A stretch of 64,000 nucleotides of DNA, from NCBI RefSeq assembly GCF_000768335.1, contig NZ_AVPT01000006.1, forward strand, positions 62,001 to 126,000. The letters are read 5' to 3'. Below the pieces are notes generated by a model. It worked only from the letters and a program-made list of their open reading frames with translations. It ran no database searches and was not told the DNA's origin. Positions 48,207 to 56,616 of this stretch are shown piece by piece; position 1 is the stretch's first letter; every line of letters starts with the position of its first letter. The position numbers and the translations under genes were made by a program. This DNA comes from Lysobacter arseniciresistens ZS79. Its GTDB lineage: Bacteria; Pseudomonadota; Gammaproteobacteria; Xanthomonadales; Xanthomonadaceae.

Positions 48207-48542
48207 GCAGCGCAACCGCCGCGCGTGGCGCCCGCAATGCCATGCGCCGCGGTTTGACCGCCGCGCATGCCACGCGCCGCGCCGCGCGCGGCCCTTGCAG
48301 CGGCGACGGCCGCAGTTCAACCGCCGCGCGCCACGCTCCAACCGCCGTTCGCCGCGCTGCGACCGGCACGCGCCGCGCTTGAACCACGGCGCGTCGCGCG
48401 CAGAGTGCGGCGCGTGCCACTTGCAGCGCGGCGCATGCCGTCCAAAGCGGCGCGCGTGCCGCTTTTTTCGCCACGCACGCCACTTCAAGTGGCAACGATG
48501 GCGCTTATTTCGCCATCCGCGGCACTTCAAACGGCGCGGCCG
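48207..48542. repeat. Degenerate tandem repeat, 16 units of exactly 21 bp
   Basis: 336 bases that divide into 16 consecutive 21-bp units without a single length change. In plus-strand frame 48207 the units translate as heptads such as AVQPPRA, TLQPPFA, ALRPARA, ALEPRRV, PLAARRM, PLFSPRT, PLQVATM, ALISPSA and ALQTARP. The unit consensus starts GCGCTTCAA and ends GGCGCGCG. Units are strongly diverged from one another, but phase is kept throughout. One unit has an in-frame TGA, so the plus-strand reading is not a gene. No spacers, no flanking transposase. The array fills the gap between the small lipoprotein gene and a terminator. Confidence 0.85.
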
Positions 48543-48561
48543 GCGCCGGCGCGCGGGCAGC

Positions 48562-48586
48562 AAAAAGGCCGCCCGGGGGCGGCCTT
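48562..48586 (-). terminator. Rho-independent terminator, minus strand
   Basis: On the minus strand AAGGCCGCC pairs with GGCGGCCTT, followed by TTTTT. It serves the gene at 48625-49098. On the plus strand it follows the 21-bp repeat array by 19 bases. Confidence 0.88.
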
Positions 48587-48624
48587 GCAGGGTGGGGTGG
48601 GCACCGGCCCGCCAGCGGCGCGGC

Positions 48625-49098
48625 TCACGCCGGCTCGGGGGTGCCCTCGCTGTTGCGGGCGGTGCGGGCGAAACGGGTGCCCAGCTCCTTGCGCAGCCCT
48701 TCCAGCCCCTGATTGCGGCCCGACACCTTCAGCAGCGCGTAGCCGTCCAGCGCGCAACGCATCACGTCGCTGCCCAGCGCAATCTCGGTGTCGGTGGCGC
48801 GCTCGGCCAGCCGCTGCAGGCGCAGCACAAGCGGGCGCAGCCGGTCCAGCGCCTCCAGGTCGGCCTGCGCCTCGGCCAGCTTCAGGCTCGGCGGCACCAC
48901 CTGCGGGTTCTGCGCCAGCACCGCCAGCGTCTGCCGGCAGAACGCCTCGGACTTGTCGCCCATGCGCGCCAGCTTGCGGCGCTGCGCGGTGGACATCGCC
49001 ACCATGCCGGACAAGTTCGTCTCAAGGTCGGTCATCGCCTGCTCGGACGCCGCCAGCTGGGTGTCGTCGAGGGAGAAGTCGGTGATGTTCTGGGACAC
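48625..49098 (-). CDS. Hypothetical helical protein
   Basis: 157 residues, hydrophilic and mostly helical, without signal peptide or membrane segment. It reads VSQNITDFSLDDTQLAASEQAMTDLETNL, then AQRRKLARMGDKSEAFCRQTLAVLAQNPQVVPPS and a helical stretch LEALDRLRPLVLRLQRLAERATDTEIALGSDVM. No known domain is recognised. The start is a GTG at 49098 with AAGGATCTT correctly spaced upstream; no ATG precedes the conserved-looking N-terminus. Codon use matches the surroundings. It has its own terminator and is a single gene. Confidence 0.7.
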   Translation of the reverse strand: MSQNITDFSLDDTQLAASEQAMTDLETNLSGMVAMSTAQRRKLARMGDKSEAFCRQTLAVLAQNPQVVPPSLKLAEAQADLEALDRLRPLVLRLQRLAERATDTEIALGSDVMRCALDGYALLKVSGRNQGLEGLRKELGTRFARTARNSEGTPEPA

Positions 49099-49379
49099 GG
49101 CAAGATCCTTCTGCGTTCCATGTGTCGCCCCGGGACCGGCACGCCGCGCGCGCCTGCAAATCCGTAGGGGTCGCTCCGGCGGGCGGCGGGCGCCGCGGCG
49201 GGGGAGCGGGGAGAGTGTCGGGGACGGGGAGTGGGGTGTCTGTAGGAAAATGCCGCGACAGGTCGTGGGAAAAATCGCACATCGGGTTGCGCGTTCTATC
49301 CGATGGGTCGTGCATCCGTGTCGCCGGATGAGACGCGCCCGCGGCATGATGGCCCCCGGGTAGGGAAGGGGAGATCCGC

Positions 49380-50009
49380 ATGACCGTGTTGACCGAACGC
49401 TTCACCCGCGCCGTGGACCACGCGCGCATCGCCCACGCCGCGCAGGTGCGCAAGGGTTCCGGCATCCCGTACCTGTACCACCTGCTTGGCGTGGCCAGCC
49501 TGGTCATCGAGTTCGGTGGCGACGAGGACCAGGCCATTGCCGGCCTGCTGCACGACCTGATCGAGGACTGCGGCGAAGCACACGAGCCGATCATCCGCGC
49601 GCAGTTCGGTGGCCGCGTGGCGGACATCGTGCGGGCCTGCACCGACGGCACCGCCGAGGGCAAGGCCAGCCACGCCGACCCGGAGGCCAAGCGCCGCGAC
49701 TGGCTCGCCCGCAAACAGGCCTACCTTGCACACCTGCACGAGGCCGGCGGCGACGTGCTGCTGGTGTCGGCCTGCGACAAACTGCACAACGCCCGCGCCA
49801 TCGTGCAGGACCTTGAGAACCCCGGCGTGGGCACCGCCGTGTTCGCCCGGTTCACCGGTGGCCGTGATGGCACCTTGCAGTACTACGAATCGCTGGCGCG
49901 GACGATGGCCGCCCGCGATGTGGCGGTGGCGCCAGTGCTGGATGCGGTGGTGGGGCGGATGCATGAGCTGGCCGGTGCGCTTCCGCGGCATCCGCTGGCG
50001 CAGTCCTGA
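49380..50009 (+). CDS. HD-domain phosphohydrolase
   Basis: 209 residues of the HD superfamily, RelA/SpoT-hydrolase-like subgroup, which uses a metal ion to cleave phosphoesters of nucleotides. Seen: YLYHLLGVAS (His34), the HD pair in AGLLHDLIEDC (His58, Asp59), and the distal metal ligand segment SACDKLHNARAIV. It lacks a synthetase or TGS/ACT domain, so it could be a small alarmone hydrolase or another nucleotide phosphohydrolase. GGGGAGATCCGC gives the ribosome-binding site. It lies at the left edge of the restriction-modification island, about 150 bases before hsdM. Confidence 0.82.
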   Translation: MTVLTERFTRAVDHARIAHAAQVRKGSGIPYLYHLLGVASLVIEFGGDEDQAIAGLLHDLIEDCGEAHEPIIRAQFGGRVADIVRACTDGTAEGKASHADPEAKRRDWLARKQAYLAHLHEAGGDVLLVSACDKLHNARAIVQDLENPGVGTAVFARFTGGRDGTLQYYESLARTMAARDVAVAPVLDAVVGRMHELAGALPRHPLAQS

Positions 50010-50104
50010 AGGGCTGGCCGGCATGGCTCCACCGGTGCAACCGCGGCGTGGAAGGCCTCTACGGCAAGGACGGCTGGAGTATCGTCCGCACCTCCCAATC
50101 CTGA
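50006..50104 (+). pseudogene. Possible 3' remnant of a lost gene
   Basis: A frame from 50006 to TGA 50102-50104 reads LKGWPAWLHRCNRGVEG and then LYGKDGWSIVRTSQS, 32 residues with protein-like composition (three Trp and no low complexity). It has no start codon of its own and overlaps the end of the HD gene. It looks like the tail of a gene whose body was lost when the restriction-modification cluster arrived. Identity unknown. Confidence 0.35.
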
Positions 50105-50156
50105 CCCGCCCGGCAACGCCGGGCGTCTGTCTGTCACCACAAAGGCAGCGGCACCC

Positions 50157-52061
50157 ATGATCACCGGCACCATCAAGTCCCAGGTCGACAACATCTGGAA
50201 CGCCTTCTGGGCGGGCGGCATCGCCAACCCGATGGAGGTCATCGAGCAGATGACCTATCTGCTCTTCATCAAGCGGCTGGACGAGCTGCACACCGCGAAG
50301 GAGAAGAAGGCAAACCGCCTGCAGCGCGAGATCGAGGCGCCGATCTTCAACAGCCAGCAGCAGCACCTGCGCTGGTCGGTGTTCAAGCAGATGGGCGACG
50401 CCGCCGCCATGTACGACGTGGTCGCCAACAAGGTCTTCCCCTTCATCAAGAGCCTGGGCGAGGAGGACTCCACTTACGCCACCCACATGAAGGACGCGCG
50501 CTTCACCATCCCCACGCCGGCGCTGCTGGCCAGGGTGGTGGACATGCTCGATGCGATCCCGATGGATGACCGCGACACCAAGGGCGACCTGTACGAGTAC
50601 ATGCTCGGCAAGATCGCCAGCGCCGGGCAGAACGGCCAGTTCCGCACCCCGCGCCACATCATCAAGCTGATGGTCGGGATGATGGCGCCCAAGCCGTCCG
50701 ACACCATCTGCGACCCCGCCTGCGGCACCGCCGGCTTCCTCGTCGCCGCCGCCGAGTACCTGCACCAGCACCACCAGCAGGAGATCTACGCCGACAAGAA
50801 GTCCGTCCAACGCTTCAACCACGACACCTTCCACGGCTTCGACTTCGACAGCACCATGCTGCGGGTCGGCTCGATGAACATGCTGCTGCACGGCGTCGAG
50901 AACCCGGCCATCGAGAACCGCGACTCGCTCAGTGAGGGCCATGCCGGCGTGGCCGGGCAGTTCAGCCTGATCCTCGCCAATCCGCCGTTTTCGGGCTCGC
51001 TGGATTACGACAGCTGCGCGAAAGATCTACTGAGTGTCGTTAAGACAAAGAAGACCGAAGTGCTGTTTCTTGCGCTCTTTTACCGCCTGTTGAAGCAGGG
51101 CGGAAGGGCAGCGGTCGTAGTCCCCGCAGGCGTATTGGAGTCTGACGGCAAGGCCCTAACAACGATTCGCCAGATGTTGATTGAGGAGCTCAGATTGGAG
51201 GCCGTTGTGAAGCTGCCTCATTGGGTCTTCAAGCCGTATGCAAGTGTGGACACATCGATACTGGTCTTCTCGAAGGGAGGCAAGACGGACAACGTATGGT
51301 TCTATCGGGTTGAGAACGACGGATTTGCAGACGATGCGCAAAAAACCCCGGTCGCTGGATCGGAGATTTCAGAGGTTCTTCGACTTTGGAGTCAGCCTGA
51401 AGAGCGGGCGAGGTCCATGAGCGAACGCAAACATCGGATGGTCCCTGTCGAAGAAATTAGGCGCAACGGATACGACCTCTGCCCGCCAATGTATTTGAGC
51501 GGACACCGATATCCGAAGAGTGTTCGTACCGCAAAGCTTGGATCACTCTTTAACATAGCAAAGGGATCAGCCGCTGCCGCGTCTGCACTTGAGGAGGGCC
51601 CCTTTCCGATGTTCACCTCGTCAATGGTTCCGAAGCGGTCTGTTTCTGCTCCTTACGCAGGCCCAGCCCTTTGCATTCCGACTGTTTCATCAACAGGGCA
51701 CGGTCATGCTTCGATCAATGGGATCCATTTGGCAGAAGGAAGCTTTGATGCGGCGTCGATCACCGCGGTTTTGACACCTAAGAGCGCTAATGTCCCCGTA
51801 AATGAGATTTACTATTATCTTACGGCGCATAAAGATGAACTTTTAGTTCCGATGATGCGCGGTGCAACAAATAAATCGTTGAATATTGATCGTCTTCGGG
51901 AGCTTGATGTGCCCTTGTTGGAAGTGGAATCCTCCCAAGGCAGAGCGGTTGGAAATTTGCTGGCACAGAAGAAGCAAATTCAGGAATTGGAAATCGAGCT
52001 GAAAAGGCTTAGGGCCGAGCATAAGGAAAGTATTGAGCAGCTTCGAAGTGTCCTCACGTGA
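50157..52061 (+). CDS. hsdM: Type I restriction-modification N6-adenine methylase fused to one target-recognition domain (HsdM-S)
   Basis: 634 residues. Residues 1-440 are a type I HsdM: an N-terminal helical domain, SAM motif DPACGTAGFLVAAAEYL (about 186-202) and catalytic NPPF (about 275-278), modifying adenine. Residues about 455-595 are one HsdS-type target-recognition domain (LGSLFNIAKGSA, MFTSSMVPKRSV, YYYLTAHKDELLVPMMRGATNKSLN), and 600-634 are a coiled-coil spacer. A normal HsdS has two such domains; this half-S is fused to M, so two copies may be needed to recognise a palindromic or bipartite site. GC falls abruptly within the gene near 51020. HsdR is two genes downstream. Confidence 0.87.
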   Translation: MITGTIKSQVDNIWNAFWAGGIANPMEVIEQMTYLLFIKRLDELHTAKEKKANRLQREIEAPIFNSQQQHLRWSVFKQMGDAAAMYDVVANKVFPFIKSLGEEDSTYATHMKDARFTIPTPALLARVVDMLDAIPMDDRDTKGDLYEYMLGKIASAGQNGQFRTPRHIIKLMVGMMAPKPSDTICDPACGTAGFLVAAAEYLHQHHQQEIYADKKSVQRFNHDTFHGFDFDSTMLRVGSMNMLLHGVENPAIENRDSLSEGHAGVAGQFSLILANPPFSGSLDYDSCAKDLLSVVKTKKTEVLFLALFYRLLKQGGRAAVVVPAGVLESDGKALTTIRQMLIEELRLEAVVKLPHWVFKPYASVDTSILVFSKGGKTDNVWFYRVENDGFADDAQKTPVAGSEISEVLRLWSQPEERARSMSERKHRMVPVEEIRRNGYDLCPPMYLSGHRYPKSVRTAKLGSLFNIAKGSAAAASALEEGPFPMFTSSMVPKRSVSAPYAGPALCIPTVSSTGHGHASINGIHLAEGSFDAASITAVLTPKSANVPVNEIYYYLTAHKDELLVPMMRGATNKSLNIDRLRELDVPLLEVESSQGRAVGNLLAQKKQIQELEIELKRLRAEHKESIEQLRSVLT

Positions 52062-52130
52062 GTATGAGTTCTTCCTTGTGGGGCTGAATTCGGAGAGCCC
52101 TGTATCGGCAATGCCGCTGTACGCGAGACT
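51021..52130. other. Low-GC segment covering the C-terminal half of hsdM-S
   Basis: The row 50701-50760 has 45 G/C of 60, whereas the row 51781-51840 has 24 of 60. The change occurs soon after the NPPF motif and lasts to just before the fic gene at 52141. Codon choice changes with it (many AAA, GAA, TTG and ATT codons). This marks DNA of different origin from both neighbours, carrying the end of the methylase domain and the whole target-recognition domain. Confidence 0.8.
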
Positions 52131-52140
52131 CGAGTAGCCA

Positions 52141-53130
52141 ATGCCCGCCTACCAGCTACCCTTCCAGCTCACCCACCGCATGACCGCGCTGGTCGCGGAG
52201 ATCGCCGAGCGGCTGGGTGCCTGGAAGGCGGCCAATCGCGGCGCGCTGGTGCCGGCGCTGCGCCGGAGCAACCGCATCCGCACGCTGCAGGCGTCGCTGG
52301 CGATCGAACAGAACACCCTCAGCGTCGAGCAGGTCACCGCGGTGCTGGCCGGCAAGCCGGTGCTCGGCTCGCCGAAGGAAATCCACGAGGTGCGCAACGC
52401 CTTCGCCGCCTACGAGGCGATGGAGCACTGGCAGCCGTACCGGCTGGACGACCTGCTGCAGGCCCACGGGCTGTTGATGGCGGGGCTGGTGGACCACCCC
52501 GGCGCGCTGCGCGGCGGCGATGTCGGCATCTGGCGCGGCGACCGGCTGCTGCACATGGCGCCGCCGGCCGGGCAGGTGCCGCGGCTGGTCAACGACCTGC
52601 TGGGCTGGCTGCGCGCCACCGACGCCCATCCGCTGGTCGCCTCGGCCGCGTTCCACTACGACTTTGAGTTCATCCACCCCTTCAGCGACGGCAACGGCCG
52701 CATGGGGCGGCTGTGGCAGACCCTGGTCCTGTCGCGCTGGCAGCCGATGCTGGCGTGGCTGCCGGTGGAAACGGTGATCCGCCACCGCCAGCAGGACTAC
52801 TACGCACAGCTGGCGCAGGCCGACGCGCGCAGCGATTGCACCGGATTCATCGAGTTCATGCTGCAGGCGATTGCCGACAGCCTCGACGAGGCCATCGCCA
52901 GCGAGGTGTCGGTAGAAACGACGGCAGAAGTGTCGGTGGAAAAGCCGCCGGGCACGGCCGAACGGGTGCTGGCGCTGCTGCGCCGGCAACCGGAACTGAC
53001 CCTGGCCGAGGTGGCGCGGGGCCTTGGCTGCTCGGCACGCACGGTGGAGCGCGCCGCCGCCCGGCTGCAGGCCGACGGGCGGCTCCGCTATGTTGGCCCG
53101 AAGAAGGGCGGGCACTGGGAAGTCCTGTAA
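52141..53130 (+). CDS. Fic-family protein with C-terminal winged helix
   Basis: 329 residues. The Fic domain has its AMP-transfer motif HPFSDGNGRMGR at about 179-190. The N-terminal helix has RTLQASLAIEQNTLS, fitting the [S/T]xxxE inhibitory helix of class II Fic proteins, which blocks the active site until relieved. Residues about 270-325 form a winged helix-turn-helix (LTLAEVARGLGCSARTVERAAARLQADGRLRY). A short internal repeat EVSVETTAEVSVEKP precedes it. It lies between hsdM-S and hsdR, 9 bases before the latter, so it belongs to the operon. It may regulate or guard the restriction system; its substrate is unknown. Confidence 0.87.
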   Translation: MPAYQLPFQLTHRMTALVAEIAERLGAWKAANRGALVPALRRSNRIRTLQASLAIEQNTLSVEQVTAVLAGKPVLGSPKEIHEVRNAFAAYEAMEHWQPYRLDDLLQAHGLLMAGLVDHPGALRGGDVGIWRGDRLLHMAPPAGQVPRLVNDLLGWLRATDAHPLVASAAFHYDFEFIHPFSDGNGRMGRLWQTLVLSRWQPMLAWLPVETVIRHRQQDYYAQLAQADARSDCTGFIEFMLQAIADSLDEAIASEVSVETTAEVSVEKPPGTAERVLALLRRQPELTLAEVARGLGCSARTVERAAARLQADGRLRYVGPKKGGHWEVL

Positions 53131-53139
53131 GGGGGAGCG

Positions 53140-56100
53140 GTGAGCAACTTCGGGTTTCTGCAGTTCGAGTTCAAACCGCTCCAGGAGCCGGCCCGGGGCG
53201 CCGAGCAGCTGGTGTACTCCGACCCGCGCGCAGCCTGCATGCGCACCCGCCACGCGCTGGAGCAGGCGGTGCATTGGCTGTACGCGCATGACGTGACGCT
53301 GCGGATGCCGTACGACAACAGCCTCGGCGTGCTGCTGACGCAGCCGGCGTTCGAGCAGTTGCTGCCGCCGCACATCCACCAGAAGGCGCGGCTGATCCAG
53401 AAGCTCGGCAACCAGGCCGTGCACGGCAACCACCCGGTGGGCAGCGGCGATGCCCGCCGGCTGGTGCGCGAGCTGTTCCACGTGCTGTTCTGGCTGGCCC
53501 GCACCTACACCCGCGCCAGCGACCCCAAGAGCATCGACGCGGAGTGGGACGAGCGGAAGATCCCGCAGCTGGTCCGCGCCGACGAGGCGGTGGCCTTCAC
53601 CCGCGAGGAGCTGGAAAAGCAGGAAGCAAAATTCCGCCAGCAGATCGAGGCCCAGCACGGCGAGCTGGAAGCGCGCGAGGCGCGCATCGCCGAGACCGCG
53701 GCGACGCTGGCCGAACGCGAGGCGGCGATTGCCGAGCTGGACGCCCAGCTGGCGCAGGTGCGCCGGCAGCTGGCGGAGGCCAAGGCCGCCAACATCGCGG
53801 TGCCGGACGCGCACGACTACAACGAGGCCGACACCCGGCGGTTCTTTATCGACGTGCTGCTGCGCGAGGCCGGCTGGGAGGTCGGCGGCAACGCCTCGGC
53901 CGAAGTGCCGGTCAGCGGCATGCCCAACCAGCAGGGCGAGGGCTTTGCCGACTACGTGCTGTCGGGCCGCGACGGCAAGCCGCTGGCGGTGGTGGAGGCC
54001 AAGCGCAGCTTCACCGACCCCGACGTGGGCCGGCAGCAGGCCAAGCTCTATGCCGACTGCCTGGAACAGGAAAAGGGCCAGCGCCCGCTGATCTTCTACA
54101 GCAACGGCCACCGCACCTGGCTGTGGGACGACCGCCGCGCGCCGCCGCGTGAGGTGCAGGGCTTCTACACCCGCGAGGAGCTGGAGCTGGCGATCCAGCG
54201 GCGCGGCCTGCAGCAGGACCCGCGCACGCTGGCGGTGAACCGCGACATCGCCGGCCGCGAGTACCAGATCCGCGCCATCCGGGCGATGGCCGAAGCGCTG
54301 GTGTCCGGCCGCCGCGCCGGGCTGCTGACGATGGCGACCGGCACCGGCAAGACCCGCACCGCGATCGCGCTGGTGGACGTGCTGATGCGCGCCAACTGGG
54401 TCAAGCGCGTGTTGTTCCTCGCCGACCGGGTGGCGCTGGTCAATCAGGCAGCCAACGCCTTCAGGGCGCACCTGCCGAACTCCAGCCCGGTGAACCTGGT
54501 CACCGACAGGGACGGCGAGGGGCGGGTGTTCCTGTCCACCTACCCGACGATGATGGGCCTGATCGAACAGATGGAGGGCGACCGCCGCAAGTACGGCGTC
54601 GGCCACTTCGACCTGGTGATCATCGACGAAGCCCACCGCAGCGTGTACCAGAAGTACGGCGCGATCTTCCGCTACTTCGACAGCTACCTGGTCGGCCTGA
54701 CCGCGACCCCGCGCGACGAGGTGGACCGCGACACCTATCACCTGTTCGGGCTGGAGACCGGCGTGCCGACCGATGCCTACGGGCTGGACGAGGCGGTGGA
54801 TGACGGCTACCTCGTGCCGCCGAAGGCGAGTTCGGTGCCGATCCGGTTCCTGCGCGAGGGCATCCGCTACGACGAGCTGCCACCCGAGGAGCAGGAGCAC
54901 TGGGAGTCGCTGGACTGGGGCGACCACGACGGGCCGCCGGACGAGGTGCACGCGGCGGAGGTCAACAGGCGGCTGTTCAACGAGGACACCGTCGACCTGA
55001 TGCTGAAGCACCTGATGGAGCACGGGCTTAAGGTCGATGGCGGCGACAGGCTGGGCAAGACGATCATCTTCGCGGTGAACCAGCGGCACGCCGAGTTCAT
55101 CGCCAGGCGCTTCGACCACCACTACCCGCAGTACAACGGCGGGTTCGCGCGGGTGATCACCCACTCGGTGAAGTACGCGCAGACCCTGATCGACGACTTC
55201 AGCCTGGTGGCCAAGCTGCCGCAGATCGCGATCTCGGTGGACATGCTGGACACCGGTATCGACGTGCCCGAGGTGGTGAACCTCGTGTTCTTCAAGGCGG
55301 TGCGCTCGAAGGTGAAGTTTCTGCAGATGATCGGCCGCGGCACGCGCCTGTGCCCGGACCTGTTCGGACCGGGCGGGGACAAGGAGGAGTTCCTGGTCTT
55401 CGACTTCTGCCAGAACTTCGAATACTTCAACGAGCATCCGGCCGGGGCCGCCTCGCCGCTGACCGAGCCGCTGGGCAAGCGGCTGTTCAAGCGGCGGCTG
55501 GAACTGCTGTCGCTGTTGCCGGCCGATGCGGCTGCCCGGAGCGGGGGTGCGGCCGACGGCCCCGCGGGCTATGCGGCGCTGGCCGAGTTGCGAAGCGGCG
55601 TCATCGACCAGCTGCACGGCGAGGTGGCGGCGATGAACCACGACAACTTCATCGTCCGTACCGAACTGGAGTACGTCACCCGCTTCACCGAGCGCGGCAC
55701 GTGGGACGCGTTGGACGAAACCGCGCTGGTGGAACTGCGCGAACACGTCGCCGGCCTGCCGAGCCAGCAGGAGGCCGAGCACATCACCGCGAAGCTGTTC
55801 GACCTGGTCTGCGCGAGCCTGCAGGTGGCGCTGGTCAAGGCGTCGGGCGCCTTCCTCAACTACCGTGACCGGGTGATCGAGGTTGCTGCCGCACTTGAGA
55901 CGCGCGAGGCGATCCCGATGGTGCGCGAGCAGATGGCGCTGATACAGGAGCTGCAGACCGAGGCATTCTGGCAGGACATCACGCTGCCGATGATCGAGTC
56001 GGTACGGCGGAAGATCCGCGGGCTGGTCCGCTTCATCGATCAGCGCTCGAACGACCCGGTCTATACCGTGCTGACTGACGAGATCGGCGAAGCCAGCGAG

Positions 56101-56604
56101 GTCAAGCTGGGCAGCTTCAGCACCGGCATCAACCTTGCCCAGTACAAGCGCAAGGTCGAGGCGTATATCCGCGCCAACGAGAACCACATCGCGATTGCCA
56201 AGCTGCGGCACAACAAACCGCTGACGCCAACCGACCTTGAGGAGCTGGAGCGTTTTGTCTACGGCGCCGAGGTGGTGGGCGGGCGCGAGGCGTTCGAGAA
56301 GCACTACGGCAGCGAGCGCCCGCTGACGGTATTCATCCGCTCGCTGGTGGGGCTGGACCGCAATGCGGCCAAGGAGGCGTTTGCGCAGTTCCTCGATGAG
56401 AACCGCTATTCCGCCGCGCAGATCCGCTTCGTCGAAATGGTGATCGACCACTTGACCCGCAGTGGCGTGATGGACCCCGGCCTGCTGTACGAGCCGCCCT
56501 TCACCGCGATCCACTACGAAGGGGTGGAAGGGGCATTCGGCGACGCGGATGCGGATGCGATCTTCCGGATCGTGGCGGAGATCAACGAGCGGGCGGCCGC
56601 GTAA
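53140..56604 (+). CDS. hsdR: Type I restriction endonuclease subunit R
   Basis: 1154 residues. Residues 1-135 are a DUF4145-type helical domain (ARGAEQLVYSDPRAACMRTRHALEQAVHWLYAHD). A long coiled coil follows (about 157-220). The PD-(D/E)XK nuclease comes next (GFADYVLSGRDGKPLAVVEAKRS, the EAK near 285), then an SF2 translocase with TGTGKTRT (about 399-406), IIDEAHRS (about 494), LTATP and QMIGRGTRLCPD, and a C-terminal helical domain. This is the EcoEI-type R architecture. GTG start at 53140 with GGGGGAG nine bases upstream. It cuts unmodified DNA with the HsdM-S product. Confidence 0.92.
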   Translation: MSNFGFLQFEFKPLQEPARGAEQLVYSDPRAACMRTRHALEQAVHWLYAHDVTLRMPYDNSLGVLLTQPAFEQLLPPHIHQKARLIQKLGNQAVHGNHPVGSGDARRLVRELFHVLFWLARTYTRASDPKSIDAEWDERKIPQLVRADEAVAFTREELEKQEAKFRQQIEAQHGELEAREARIAETAATLAEREAAIAELDAQLAQVRRQLAEAKAANIAVPDAHDYNEADTRRFFIDVLLREAGWEVGGNASAEVPVSGMPNQQGEGFADYVLSGRDGKPLAVVEAKRSFTDPDVGRQQAKLYADCLEQEKGQRPLIFYSNGHRTWLWDDRRAPPREVQGFYTREELELAIQRRGLQQDPRTLAVNRDIAGREYQIRAIRAMAEALVSGRRAGLLTMATGTGKTRTAIALVDVLMRANWVKRVLFLADRVALVNQAANAFRAHLPNSSPVNLVTDRDGEGRVFLSTYPTMMGLIEQMEGDRRKYGVGHFDLVIIDEAHRSVYQKYGAIFRYFDSYLVGLTATPRDEVDRDTYHLFGLETGVPTDAYGLDEAVDDGYLVPPKASSVPIRFLREGIRYDELPPEEQEHWESLDWGDHDGPPDEVHAAEVNRRLFNEDTVDLMLKHLMEHGLKVDGGDRLGKTIIFAVNQRHAEFIARRFDHHYPQYNGGFARVITHSVKYAQTLIDDFSLVAKLPQIAISVDMLDTGIDVPEVVNLVFFKAVRSKVKFLQMIGRGTRLCPDLFGPGGDKEEFLVFDFCQNFEYFNEHPAGAASPLTEPLGKRLFKRRLELLSLLPADAAARSGGAADGPAGYAALAELRSGVIDQLHGEVAAMNHDNFIVRTELEYVTRFTERGTWDALDETALVELREHVAGLPSQQEAEHITAKLFDLVCASLQVALVKASGAFLNYRDRVIEVAAALETREAIPMVREQMALIQELQTEAFWQDITLPMIESVRRKIRGLVRFIDQRSNDPVYTVLTDEIGEASEVKLGSFSTGINLAQYKRKVEAYIRANENHIAIAKLRHNKPLTPTDLEELERFVYGAEVVGGREAFEKHYGSERPLTVFIRSLVGLDRNAAKEAFAQFLDENRYSAAQIRFVEMVIDHLTRSGVMDPGLLYEPPFTAIHYEGVEGAFGDADADAIFRIVAEINERAAA

Positions 56605-56616
56605 TTCAGGAGTTGG

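Noticed and set aside
48207-48542. Possible CRISPR array
   Set aside because: Units are contiguous and degenerate with no unique spacers, and no cas genes are nearby.
47700-48563. Minus-strand open frame of 287 codons through the 21-bp repeats, with Arg/His/Trp-rich heptads
   Set aside because: The 21-bp period is divisible by three, so every frame is periodic. The absence of stops follows from high GC, and the frame continues into unrelated sequence with no ribosome-binding site.
49099-49379. Open frames in the gap between the GTG-start hypothetical gene and the HD-domain gene
   Set aside because: Short, Arg/Pro-rich and antisense to each other. Only promoter and leader functions are plausible; no gene, repeat or RNA is convincing.
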